Positions 31,752 to 41,915 of a stretch of DNA of 64,000 nt are shown piece by piece. The position numbers were made by a program, and so were the translations under genes. The stretch lies in the NCBI GenBank assembly GCA_949987705.1, contig OX465281.1, positions 177,520,516 through 177,584,515 of the forward strand. The letters are read 5' to 3'. How positions within the stretch are numbered: the first letter of the stretch is position 1; each line of letters starts with the position of its first letter. Source of the DNA: Thereva unica (Eukaryota; Arthropoda; Insecta; Diptera; Therevidae). Under the pieces are notes generated by a model. The model did not search any database and was not told the origin of the DNA. It saw only the letters and a program-made list of their open reading frames with translations.

Positions 31752-34700
31752 TATGGAGAGTTCTTCAGCAAAGTATATTACACAACTGCAGTTGAAATCT
31801 CTGCGAGATACGAGCTTCGTACTTAACTTGGATGCAATAATCCTTAATAGCTTAACTAGTATGTTACCCTCTAATCAAATCAAAGGTTATGATTGGCCCC
31901 ATATAGAAGGTCTCGCTCTGGCCGACCCCCGATTTTTTGAACCCAGCTCTATCGACATAGTCTTAGGTGCGGGTGTTTATGCCCAGATCATCTTACCTGA
32001 ATTAAAGACAGGCGGTCAGGGAGCCCCCGTTGCCCTACGTACACGGCTGGGTTGGATAATTTTTGGTGAAGTTCCTCAAGTGAAAGATGAAACCCTACAC
32101 GAAGCCCCCTGTATTCTCAGTGCATATAGTCATGTTGACTTACAAAATCAATTGAAAAGGTTTTGGGAGATAGAAGAAAACCCGCAACCCAACCCGTTAA
32201 GTCCAGAGGATAGTTTATGTGAGGAAATATATAAACAAACTCATTCCCGCACCCCGGAAGGGCGATATGTGGTAAAGTTGCCCTTCATTCCGTTATCCAA
32301 AGACGAACCTCGTTTCGGCGAATCCCGCCAAATCGCCATCCAACGTTTTCATCACTTAGAAAAGAAATTCAGCCAAAACCCCGAATTGTATAAAACATAT
32401 AAGGAATGCATAGAAGAATACCTTACCCTTAACCATGCTCAGAAGGTCCCACCCCCATCAAAGGATGCTCCTACTTCCTCTTATTGTTATCTGCCCCACC
32501 ATGCGGTAATCAAAACAGACAGTAGCACTACAAAGTGTAGAGTCGTCTTTGATGCCTCATGCAAGACTTCTAATGGCCACTCGTTGAATGATAGATTGTT
32601 GACTGGACCTCGACTGCAGCAAGACATTTCGCAGCTTCTCCTAAAGTGGAGGTTGAAGCGTTTCGTATTCTGTGCGGACATAGAAAAGATGTACCGGCAG
32701 ATCCTAGTTGAACCCCCAGATCATGAATTTCAGCGTATCGTTTGGCGAAACGACTGTCATTCACCCATTGAAGATATACGACTCCACACAGTAACTTTTG
32801 GTACGGCGAGTGCACCCTACTTGGCGATTCGCACCCTTCATCAGTTGGCTCACGATGAGGGAGATAAATACCCAAATGCCGCGGAAATTTTAAGATTCGA
32901 CACCTACGTTGATGATATTTATTCAGGCGCGGATACTTTGAATGACGCTTTGTCTCTACAGGAAGAAACCAGATCACTCCTAAAAGCTGGTCATTGTCAC
33001 CTTCACAAATGGTCCGCGAACTGCCCCGATCTGCTCAAAAATGTGGAGCCTGTTGATCGAACCCCAAATTCTCATGTAGTTCGGGTGACAACGGATGTGG
33101 TCAAAACTCTTGGCCTTTTCTGGAATTCCACTCGAGACCACTTCAGTTTTAAGATTCGTATGGATAAACCGCAACCCCCCTTTACCAAACGAAAGGTCTT
33201 GGCATACATAGCTAGCCTCTATGACCCTCTTGGCTGGCTAGCTCCAGTTATAATCCGCGCCAAAATATTTATCCAAGTCCTGTGGCAACATGGCCTCTTA
33301 TGGGATGAACCTCTACCCCACGAGCTCGAAACGTTCTGGACCACTTACCTCAACACTCTACCGGCAATTGAGCAGATAGTTATTCCACGATGGGTTAGTA
33401 CTCATTCCTCATCCAAGTTCCAGATACATGGCTTCTGTGACGCATCCGAGCGGGCGTACGCTGCGGTCGTCTACATTCGTGTGGAGCATGAATCCGGGAT
33501 AAAGATCTTTCTGCTCAGTAGCAAAACCAAAGTTAGTCCCGTGAAAACTATAACCCTTCCCCGTCTTGAACTGTGTGGCGCCGTCCTCTTGTCGGAACTA
33601 CTTAAAGCTATACGAAAAAGCATCCCCTTTGATGAGTCCCAGTTATGCACCTGGTCCGATTCCACTATCGTTTTGTCGTGGCTGCGAAAACCCCCAAATA
33701 CATTCAAGACATTCATTTGTAACCGACTCTGCACCATAAGTACTAATATTGGCGCCCCCAAATGGCGACATGTGCCTTCTTCTCAAAATCCTGCGGACTG
33801 TAGTAGTCGCGGTATCTCCGGAGAAGAACTTCTCCAACAAACGCTATGGCTCCAAGGCCCCTCTTGGTTAAAGCAAAATGAAGAGCAATGGCCTACGTCA
33901 CCTCGGTACGTACGAGAGGAACTTGAGGCACAAGAATTGCGGCCTGTCAAATGTTTTCTAATTCACCCGGAGACGTCATATCTATACTCAGTCTTGGCCC
34001 GTTTTTCAAAGTTCAAGCGGCTCCTCCGAGTGACGGCGTATTGCTTCCGCTTTATCCGCAAGGTCAAAAAGACATCGACCACAACCTCCCAAACTTTGAG
34101 ATCGCTGTCTTACACGGAAATTGATCAGAGTCGCAAATTTTGGTGTAAGACCATTCAGTCACTTTATTTCAATGATGAAGTCAAGTCATTATCAGAAAAA
34201 CGGTCTATCTCGGCACGCAGCAAATTGCTAAGCTTGAATCCTTGGCTAGATTCGGATCATCTACTTCGAGTAGGAGGACGGCTCAGCAACTCCACCTTAC
34301 CCTTTAATGAGCGCCACCCTATTTTGTTGCCCAGCAGTGGTCATTTTACTCAACTCGTCATTGAGCAGGCACACGAAGAAACACTACACGGGGGACCTCA
34401 ATTAATGTTGGCATTTTTGCGACAAAATTATTGGATTTTACGTGCTAGAAATTTAATAAAGAGGTGTTTCCATAATTGTGTCGTGTGCTTCCGGTTGCGA
34501 AAAACTAATCAGACACAAATCATGGCCGATTTACCTCCGGAAAGAGTTACGATTAGCAACCCGTTCACCTTTGTAGGAGTTGATTATACTGGCCATCTCG
34601 ACATCCGAGCTAGTCGAACTCGAGGTAGTCGATCATATAAAGGGTACATTGTCATCTTTGTATGTTTATGTTCCAAAGCCGTGCATCTCGAAGTTGTCGG

Positions 34701-35538
34701 TGATCTTAGCACCAATTCGTTTCTCGCAGCGTTCAGGAGGTTCATTTCTCGTCGCGGATTATGCCAAAGAGTATATTCAGATAATGGTACAAATTTTGTG
34801 GGAGCAAAAAACCAGCTAGATGCGGAACTCAATGCTGCTATACAGCAGGCTGAAACCGAAGCCGCCCAGACCTTTTCCGCAAACGGTGTCGAGTGGAGCT
34901 TTATTCCTCCGTATTCCCCTCATTTTGGTGGTCTTTGGGAGGCTGGAGTAAAGTCTCTCAAATTTCATTTCAAACGTGTCGCGAAAAATGCGAGTTTTGT
35001 GTACGAAGAACTTATCACCCTCACTACCCAGATTGAGGCGTGTTTAAATTCTCGGCCCCTCTGTCCTCTGTCCGATGATATTCATGATCTTGGAATTTTA
35101 ACTCCAGCCCATTTCCTCATTGGTAAGCCTCTGTTGTCTCCGCCTGAAGAGGCCCTACTCGACCATAATATTCATGGCCTCGAAAGATGGCGATACATAC
35201 AACGACTTCGACAAGACTTTTGGAACCGATGGACAACTGAATATTTAGCTCGTCTCCAACAACGCCCAAAATGGCGCCAAAGCGAACGTAATGTTAAGGT
35301 AGGAGATTTGGTCATACTTAAAGATGAACGGATTCCTCCTCTCAGATGGAAGTTAGGCCGCATAATAAAAACACATCCCGGTAAAGATAATTCCGTTAGA
35401 GTAGTAACAATTAAGACCAGTACGGCAGAAATCCAACGTGCCATCACTAAGATATGTGTTTTACCAAGTAATGAGCCCATACAAGCTGAAGAGATCGATA
35501 AAATGAAAACGCTATCTTCCGACCCTACATGTGATTAA
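31603..35538 (+). pseudogene. pol: BEL Pol: protease, RT, RNase H, integrase
   Basis: 1311 residues, open throughout. The protease active site is ALIDPGSQ near residue 17 (Pro in the DxGS position is also seen in this superfamily). RT has CRVVFDAS near 310 and catalytic YVDD near 435. RNase H has GFCDASERAYAAV near 608, LELCGAVLLSELL near 653 and TWSDSTIVLSWL near 683. Integrase has an H2C2 finger (near 900-965, HPILLPSSGH to CVVCFRLR) and a DDE core: VGVDYTG near 992, YSDNGTNFVGA near 1060 and GGLWEAGVKSLK near 1112. A C-terminal DUF5641-like domain follows. The listed start is internal; the true N-terminus is in the shifted gag frame. Confidence 0.92.
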
Positions 35539-35805
35539 TTTTCTTGTAATATTATGAATTAATTTTTTTGAAAGCCAAATGCGAAAATTTTTATATAACC
35601 TGGATATGAATGTGTATGTTGAAGTTTTTCCTTTTTTTCCTACTAATCTAACTTATTTTTTTTTTCAAACCACATACCCTCGAGATTCCAAAGCACCATG
35701 AAATTCAGATCATCCGGATTATTATTGCTGCCCTATATCGGAGCACGGAGAACATGTCAACGTCCAGCCCAGATTCCGGACATTATTGTTGAAATTCAGA
35801 ATTTC

Positions 35806-35819
35806 AAGGGGGCCCATGA
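35806..35819 (+). other. BEL polypurine tract
   Basis: AAGGGGGCCCATGA lies just before the 3' LTR; AAGGGGG is the purine run. 35539-35805 is otherwise non-coding 3' region. Confidence 0.6.
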
Positions 35820-36220
35820 TGTTGGAATTTACCCGCCCCCTAAGTACAGCACTGCAACACCAAATATCCCGAGCGGGATCCCCCACGCCGTAGAAGAAGG
35901 ATAACGGCAGCCCGACCGGAGAAGGCGATCGTGATAGGAGAAAAAGTCAGTAGCCGAGCAGAACCCAGCGAGACAAGCTCGCTTCAAACCCAAATAATTT
36001 GAATTAAAATCAACATTTTATAAGTAAATATAAAAGCTAGTTTGAATATAACTAGAAATATTGTCGAATTGGAATAAATAGAAAAAGTGCTTTCAAGAAT
36101 AAAAGTAATTAACGTAAATAAAAGTACGGTGTCTTTTTTGTGGTGCTTTTGGTGCTTTCATTCTCGTTTCAGATCCATCAAATCCGTCCCCGGAAACCCC
36201 CGCAACTCCTTCTCGAAACA
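35820..36220 (+). repeat. BEL 3' LTR
   Basis: 401 bp, identical by eye to 27798-28198. CAAGC follows at 36221-36225. Confidence 0.95.
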
Positions 36221-36600
36221 CAAGCCCATAGGGATCTGCGCGTCCAGATCATCAGATTGTCTATGGTCTGTCTCCAGCTGAGCTTGGCATCACTCCTATA
36301 TATGTATTTGGCTTGTTGTGAAAAGCCTTTAGTTCTGCCTGCGAGTGTAGGCTTCGAAATTCTCGGTAAAGGTTGTTTTCTGGTGAAAGCAACCAGAACC
36401 GTTTTGTCTGGATCGACTTTTAGTCCTACGCTATCATACCGGCTAAATACCAGATCAAACACTAAAATATTGTGCCTGCTGCAGACGTCTTGACATGGCT
36501 CTTGCAAATGAGTAGTTCCAGGAGTTCATCTAAAGCAAGGCACCACAGAAATGGGTATAAAACATCGCTGTGTGGACAGCCTTTTCTGTAGGGACCCCTC
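36221..36600 (-). pseudogene. R1/I-like LINE reverse transcriptase, upstream half
   Basis: On -, it reads a degraded motif B (KGCPHSDVLYPFLWCLALDE), then GLKVDPDKTVLVAFTRK and the LSWRQTIDN..RSLWAC thumb block, and stops at the BEL insertion. It continues at 27797 downward. The catalytic YADD region is lost. Confidence 0.8.
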
Positions 36601-37690
36601 AGTAGTTCTGAGTTCTCAGCATTGAGTCGATCCAGTCCCAGAAAGTGCTACATAGACCTCGTCTACTTAGGACCCTTAGCTGTAGTATCCAACAATGTAT
36701 TGGCGAAAGTTCCTTGACAAGGTTTGGAATCTTACTGATTTCATACAACTCTAAGTTGTATCTTCTCCTCCAAAGGCCATCAACCTGAATCGAACGAAGG
36801 ATTTTCCTTTCAAATCTTCCTACCAACGCCTCGTCTGTGTTTTGAAATGTCCGTACTTCCGAACCATTTAGTAGGACCGGCCTTATTAGTTTTGTATAAA
36901 GTGCCAATTTTGTCTTCCTTGAAATATTTCTGGACGTCAGGTGCTTCCGTAGACCAAAGCAGCATTTATTAGCCAGTGCTATTCGTCTTCCGATTTCGGC
37001 CGATGCACCATTACCTTTTACTATAATCGTGCTAGGTATACATACTTCTGGCGTTTAATGCGGCCAGCTTTCCGGCTTGCTCAAGTGCTGAAAAGGTCTC
37101 CTTCATGCTCTCAAATGATCTTCCAAGGATAGCAATATCATCGGAAAGGGCTAATATTTGCACACACCTATTAAAGATATACACTAATGTATTAATCGAT
37201 ACATCTCTTACTGCTTTTTCTAGGGCCAGTTGAGTGCTCACCTTGCCTTAATCCTTTATTTCTTCTGAAGGGTGGGGATAATTCACCATTTATTCTGACT
37301 CTACACCTTGCATCTTCGAAAGTTTCGTCAGTTCTTTAGGTATAAAGGTATTCCGAGCTGTTCCATAGCATCAAAAATCTCATTACGGTTCACACTATCG
37401 TAAGACTATTTGTAGTCGATGAATTACATGTTTCTTTGAGTACAAATAGCTGGTCTGTTGTGGATCTTTCAGGATGAAACCCACATTGTTACTGTCCTAA
37501 TATTCTTTCCACTGATGGTTGAAGTTTATAAAAGACTCCACATTCGATTGGAATACTTTCTCGAAAGCGCGGAGAAAATTGTGCTTGAAGCAATAACGCT
37601 CTTGCCCTCCAATGTTTGCAGATTGAGAGGACAAAACTAGTAACCTTTATGAAGGAGAATGGCGAATACTCATTAGAAATGAAGCGGCTC
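36600..37690 (-). pseudogene. RTE-like LINE reverse transcriptase relic
   Basis: On - from 37690, it reads LQPSVERILGQ, then CGFHPERSTTDQLFVLKE near 37490-37440, DSVNRNEIFDAMEQLGIP near 37395, LALEKAVRD near 37215, ILALSDDIAILGRS near 37150 (YADD changed to LSDD), and near 36905 LYTKLIRPVLLNGSEVRT, FERKILRSI and WRRRYNLELYE. Stops and shifts lie between blocks. It resembles the + relic at 480-1150. It abuts the R1/I-like fragment directly. Confidence 0.85.
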
Positions 37691-38071
37691 TCTCACTCTT
37701 TTTCATCCTCAGTTGAATAAGCAATTAATTGTATAGTAAATTTATGAAATATCTAAAAAACACCAATGGGAAACAACACATGCATGACTGCCGATAAGCT
37801 ATTAGGCATAACCGCCGATAAGCCATTATTCGACTTTTCTAGTTTCACGACATATTGCATTAAGTGCATTATGGAGCAATAATTGAACCTTTGAAGTATT
37901 TACCTGCTGGCAAATATTTCCACTACATTTTTAAAATCTTCATATCTTCGTAGATAAGCGGTCGCCCATAAATTACGTGTGGCTTTTAAGGGGGAGGGGT
38001 CGAGTCGAATTTCACCCTATCTCACATGGGGAAGATGGGGGAGTCTCGCCCAATATGACTTAATTTTTTGA
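37691..38071. other. No gene; dispersed-repeat motif
   Basis: GCCCATAAATTACGTGTGGC at 37969 followed by GGGGGAGGGGTCG resembles the motif GGTCGTCTATTAATTACGTG at 48319. The two may be ends of a repeat family on both sides of the Helentron compartment. Confidence 0.4.
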
Positions 38072-38326
38072 TTGACAACGTCTATTAAAACGATGAACGC
38101 CGGCTGCATGCACGAAAAATGATGACTCATTGTCCCGTTATGTCCCGTAGTAATTTTAAAATTTTGATTGTAGTAATCTTAAAAATTTGATTAAAATTGT
38201 CAATATTTAATTAGATTAAATTTGTCAAATTGTCAACAATAAGCAAAGCAAGCCAAACACTCTGTCTCCTAACTGGGTGCCGGTGTATAAGAAAATCGTG
38301 AACATTACACTGACGAAAACTGTGAA

Positions 38327-38542
38327 ATGCAAACGAAAACAGTTTTCATTCACAAGTCGCAAGGTGGGACGTTTACTGTTATTGTTTATAAATACTCCTC
38401 GGAGCAACCACAACAGTTGGTGTACGTGGCGCTGAGTCGGGTAACGAATATAGACGGCTTGGGCTTGCACATCATCACGGAAAAAGATGCGCCTTTTATC
38501 TTCAAACACGGATGGGATGGGAACGACTCACAGACTACGTGA
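38327..38542 (+). pseudogene. Helentron helicase C-terminus
   Basis: FIHKSQGGTF then QLVYVALSRVTNIDGL: the last two conserved motifs of Pif1/RecD-type helicases. About 70 residues remain. A TGA at 38540 separates it from the endonuclease, which lies in the same frame. Confidence 0.8.
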
Positions 38543-38605
38543 GATGTCCGTAACGAATACATTCGACTCCGTGGACACGCCCTTCAAACAATCACTTCGA
38601 AAGCA

Positions 38606-39367
38606 GTGAAATTTTGTGATGACGGTAACAACGCTGGGCAAACTGTAGTGACAAACCTTAATGTTCAGAGTTTGTCTGCGCACTTCGCCGATATTGAAAC
38701 GGATCCCGTGATACCAAGATCGGATTATTTGGTATTGACTGAAACGTGGATGCGTGACAATTTTGATCCAGTTCCAATCAATAATTATGAATGTATAACC
38801 AGGCAGAATAATCGATCGGATTCTGATACAAACGCAGCTGGTGGAGTGGCAATCTATCGAAAATTAACATCATCATCCACGGCCAAAGCTCTCCACGTTG
38901 AATTGTCGGACACAACTCGTCTCATCAGAAACACAGGCGAGGTCTGCTTGGCTAAAATTATATGCTTCACTGCTGATACAACGTTTAAAATTGTACTTGG
39001 CGCAGTGTATATTCATCCTGGAGCAAGTGTCTCAAACATTAGTGTATTGCTGCACCAAGCACTCTTTCCGTATGTGCATAACAGGCAGTATGTGCATCCG
39101 ATCATGCAAGTGGATACCAATGTACCAATTCTTCTTTGTGGCGACTTCAACACCAACGTGAAAAGTGATGATACATTCCTCAAATTCATTAAGGATATGT
39201 ACAATCTCGAATGCACATCAGATGTTACTAAGTCAACAACGCTGAGAGGAACAACCTTTGATTTGACTTTTTCAAGGCACATTACACTTGAAACACTCCC
39301 ATTCATTTCATACTTTTCCTATCATCGACCTATCCTTAACAGAATAACACAGATTGCAGGAAGTTAA
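38606..39367 (+). CDS. Helentron endonuclease domain
   Basis: A 253-residue open frame. VTNLNVQSLSAHFADIE, LVLTETWMRD (catalytic Glu), GAVYIHPGAS and LLCGDFNTNV follow the EEP order. GTTFDLTFSRHI is near the end, but the final SDH is replaced by SYHRP. The frame extends upstream to the TGA at 38540 (NEYIRLRGHALQTIT), which is normal Helentron linker. It is likely a piece of one large protein, not a free gene. Start choice is nominal. Confidence 0.75.
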   Translation: MKFCDDGNNAGQTVVTNLNVQSLSAHFADIETDPVIPRSDYLVLTETWMRDNFDPVPINNYECITRQNNRSDSDTNAAGGVAIYRKLTSSSTAKALHVELSDTTRLIRNTGEVCLAKIICFTADTTFKIVLGAVYIHPGASVSNISVLLHQALFPYVHNRQYVHPIMQVDTNVPILLCGDFNTNVKSDDTFLKFIKDMYNLECTSDVTKSTTLRGTTFDLTFSRHITLETLPFISYFSYHRPILNRITQIAGS

Positions 39368-39666
39368 ATATCAGACATGTATAAAAGCTGTAAATGAATT
39401 TGTTACTACACATTGTTACTTGTAAATAATCTGTTCATTAAAGTAATAAACATATTTGAATTCATTAGTGCAAATAAAAGCTAATTTATCAATCAAAATG
39501 AATATTTCATTTCACTCCTTTTTGTATCCATACAAAATAATGATAATTTAATATAAATGATTCAATTTTATTCATGAAAGTATGCAATCATTTCATCAAT
39601 GTTTTCTCATGACGTTGTCACGTTAAACTATCGTCCGTAAACCCTCTTTACAGACAACAAATTTTT

Positions 39667-40120
39667 TCGTGCCAAATGGAAATCAAGCAATTCGGTTAGC
39701 TGCGACGATCGGTTTCAGAAGGAAAAAGCATGTAATCATGGCTACGGGAAGATCGGGGACGGTTAGCCGTACGGGAAAAACCAAATCGTATGTCGTTAGC
39801 CTGAGATCGTTATGAATGTTGACTATGCTTTCAAAGACTGTTCCCATCGCTTCCTGCAAATTGGCTAAGACAACGTTCAGATCGGCTTCAGTGTTGGGAT
39901 TATTACCTATGTGATTACTCATAACTTGAGGGCTGTGCGTAAACCTTCCCCGTTGGTCGCTGATATTGCAGAAGCTCTCAAGTCAAACGTTATACATATG
40001 TATGTCTGCGGTCAGACGTTGACGGCTCCGGTACGAATGCTGAAATCACTTGGAATGATGATTTCATACTACGGGTTGAAGGAAAAAAATCATGCAGAAC
40101 ATTCTACATAGAATAAACTG
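39667..40120. pseudogene. Unidentified ORF relics in Helentron compartment
   Basis: A 79-residue frame on - (39683-39922, MSNHIGNNPNTEADLNVVLA onward) and a 66-residue frame on + (39911-40111, with RKPSPLVADIAEALK and HMYVCGQTLTAPVRMLKSLG). The + frame looks protein-like in composition. I do not recognise a family. Confidence 0.35.
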
Positions 40121-41129
40121 GCTGCGAAGTTTCCCAATGTTTCATCAAAATTTACCGTTTTTCATATACATACATAATTGGCTGTATCTGGTACTACATA
40201 TACAACAATATTTTTTACATATATGTACTTTTTCATTCATTTTTCGTTTATCCTAAAGCAAAAAAAAATTGTATAAAAATTGACTTTATATAAAATTCAT
40301 CAATTTCAATCCGTCACATAAATCGTTCACACCAAATATTTCTCAATTCAAGACTAAACAAGTAATTTCAAGGACGAATAATATGATATAATTCCATCTG
40401 AAATCCTTGACATTCCTCGTGTACCACCCCATCAGATGGGGAGTGTTGATCAGGAAAAATTGCGTGGTATTGCTCCTAATGCATCCATCTTAAAAGTCTC
40501 AAAGGATATAAATTGGATTCGGAAGGAAGGAGGCAAAAAACGGAGCATGTATTTGATTGATGAATTGATACTGGGGCTTAATCACTTATTGATAAAATAC
40601 TGAACATGCCACCGCGGAATTTATCTTTGTTGCCTATCATGCCATCGTGTAGTTGAAAATGCCGATTGTATATCGAACAATATCGGGTATTACTCCAAAA
40701 ATATATTTTCGGAGGTGAAGTCCGGGGGTAAAGGGATTCAGTTCGAAGTTTATCACGGTATTCAGTTTTATGGGGGATCGGACTCGGAAAGTCAGTTTTT
40801 TTCAATAAAACCTCTGCTTTTTCATTATAAATATGTTTTGGGAGCCGTTTTGAAAATTGAAAATTTTTTAAATACACTTTTTCTTACTTGTATGTGATAG
40901 TACAACTTTTGAAGAAAATTTCAAGCTCTTGAACGTTGATCTAAGGCCATCCACGGACCAAAAGAAGCGGTTTTTAGAAGAAAGTCTTTTTTTACAAAAA
41001 GTGAAATTTCAATATTTCATTTCAACAAATGTGTAAGTTGCGTTAAGCAAAAGTTTCCGCTAACTTCCATGAAAGTGGATACAAAAATAGAAAATTGCAA
41101 AGTAGTAGTTAGTTTTATCCCACCAAAAA
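40121..41129 (+). pseudogene. Unidentified coding relic
   Basis: About 40385-40602 on + reads open with a protein-like run (IPRVPPHQMGSVDQEKLRGI, later INWIRKEGGKKRSMYLIDEL) and then a stop. 40600-40690 has a Cys/His-rich stretch in a shifted frame. No function is assigned. The rest is AT-rich. Confidence 0.35.
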
Positions 41130-41913
41130 AAACATTTGTATTATAATACTTACTTTATTGAGTTTTAAATAAAAATTGGCAGTTGTATAATTTCTTTGAA
41201 TTCGTTCGTAAATGCACGTGTTTAATTATTTCAGGCTATTAACGACACATCTTGACTAATCCATATCACTTCTTTTTGTTATAAGTGTGTTTTAAACTGT
41301 CCGAATAAATAATTTCCGCGCCCACGAACTTCTAATTCACATTTTTAATGTTTTTTTGGTGGGATATCACTTTTTTTTGTTTTAATACATTCTAAAATAA
41401 AAGTAAATAATCTTCTGTATAAAGAAATATTAGATATGTATTTAATTGTTCATTATATTTTTTTATTTATTTTATAAGTAGGTAATAACAAAATAGCAAA
41501 ATGCAGGAATTCAAATTAATATTATTGTCTTTGTAAAAAAAAACATAAGCTCCTTTCGAGTTTCTCGGCCAAGATTTTTTCTGCACTATGGAATCATTGA
41601 TCCATAACCAGCTCGATTTTTGTTTCAACATGCTGATGTAATGACCTTGTTCAAGTGTTCCTGTATGGAATATAGCACTAATCACTTTATAATTTGAACC
41701 TCCTATATGCAATTTTGCAGAAGTGACAGCTTTGATATCGCATTGCTCAATTTTAATAAATTTTTATTTTTCAGTTCGAATAATTTCAGTTGTATTATGA
41801 GAACAGGTGCTGCCGAAATCATTTCCGATTTACGAATCTTTTGAGTGTACGAACAATTTTTACATTGACCACTCAGGGTTACTCGTTTTCCAAATTCATG
41901 ATCAATAAGTTGC
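41130..41913 (-). mobile_element. USP-bearing repeat, copy 1
   Basis: This block recurs inverted at 46125-46662 and partly again, direct, at 46800-47012. It starts with GGTGGGAT-type ends (TCCCACCAAAAAAA) and contains the USP relic. The satellite begins at 41914. It has no defined target duplication. Confidence 0.7.
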
Positions 41914-41915
41914 CA
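41470..41915 (-). pseudogene. Ubiquitin-specific protease (USP) C-terminal half
   Basis: On - from 41915, it reads LIDHEFGKRVTL, a CKNC pair, PVLIIQLKLFE, then after a frameshift near 41765 KIEQCDIKAV and YKVISAIFHTGTLEQGHYIS, with WLWINDSIV and AYVFFYKD. This is the order of the zinc-ribbon, palm and His-box of USP deubiquitinases. GHY holds the catalytic His and ND the assisting residue. The Cys-box half is absent. The upstream edge runs straight into satellite sequence. A second copy at 46170-46345 shows it moves as part of a repeat. It is not a functional gene here. Confidence 0.75.

Larger units (their letters stand above)
27798..36220 (+). mobile_element. BEL/Pao LTR retrotransposon, near intact
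   Basis: Two 401-bp LTRs (TGTTGG...AAACA) that look identical, a 5-bp target duplication, a primer site, a 2-kb leader, a gag-pol region on + and a purine tract before the 3' LTR. It is inserted in an RNase H-bearing LINE of opposite orientation. The coding region is broken once, by a 4-bp tandem duplication at 31584-31591. Identical LTRs and a single lesion point to recent insertion. There is no env-like frame after pol. Confidence 0.95.
38072..39666 (+). mobile_element. Helentron (Helitron2) 3' gene end, copy 1
   Basis: Contains the last part of a Pif1-type helicase followed by an AP-type endonuclease, the C-terminal order typical of Helentron proteins. An inverted copy occupies 48799-50730. 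The shared block starts TGACAACGTCTATTAAA and ends CAGACAACAAATTTTTT. Rep and most of the helicase are missing, so it is non-autonomous. Confidence 0.8.

Noticed and set aside
30938..35480. Many minus-strand ORFs of 60-135 residues inside the BEL element
   Set aside because: Antisense shadows of the gag-pol frame; none has a motif.
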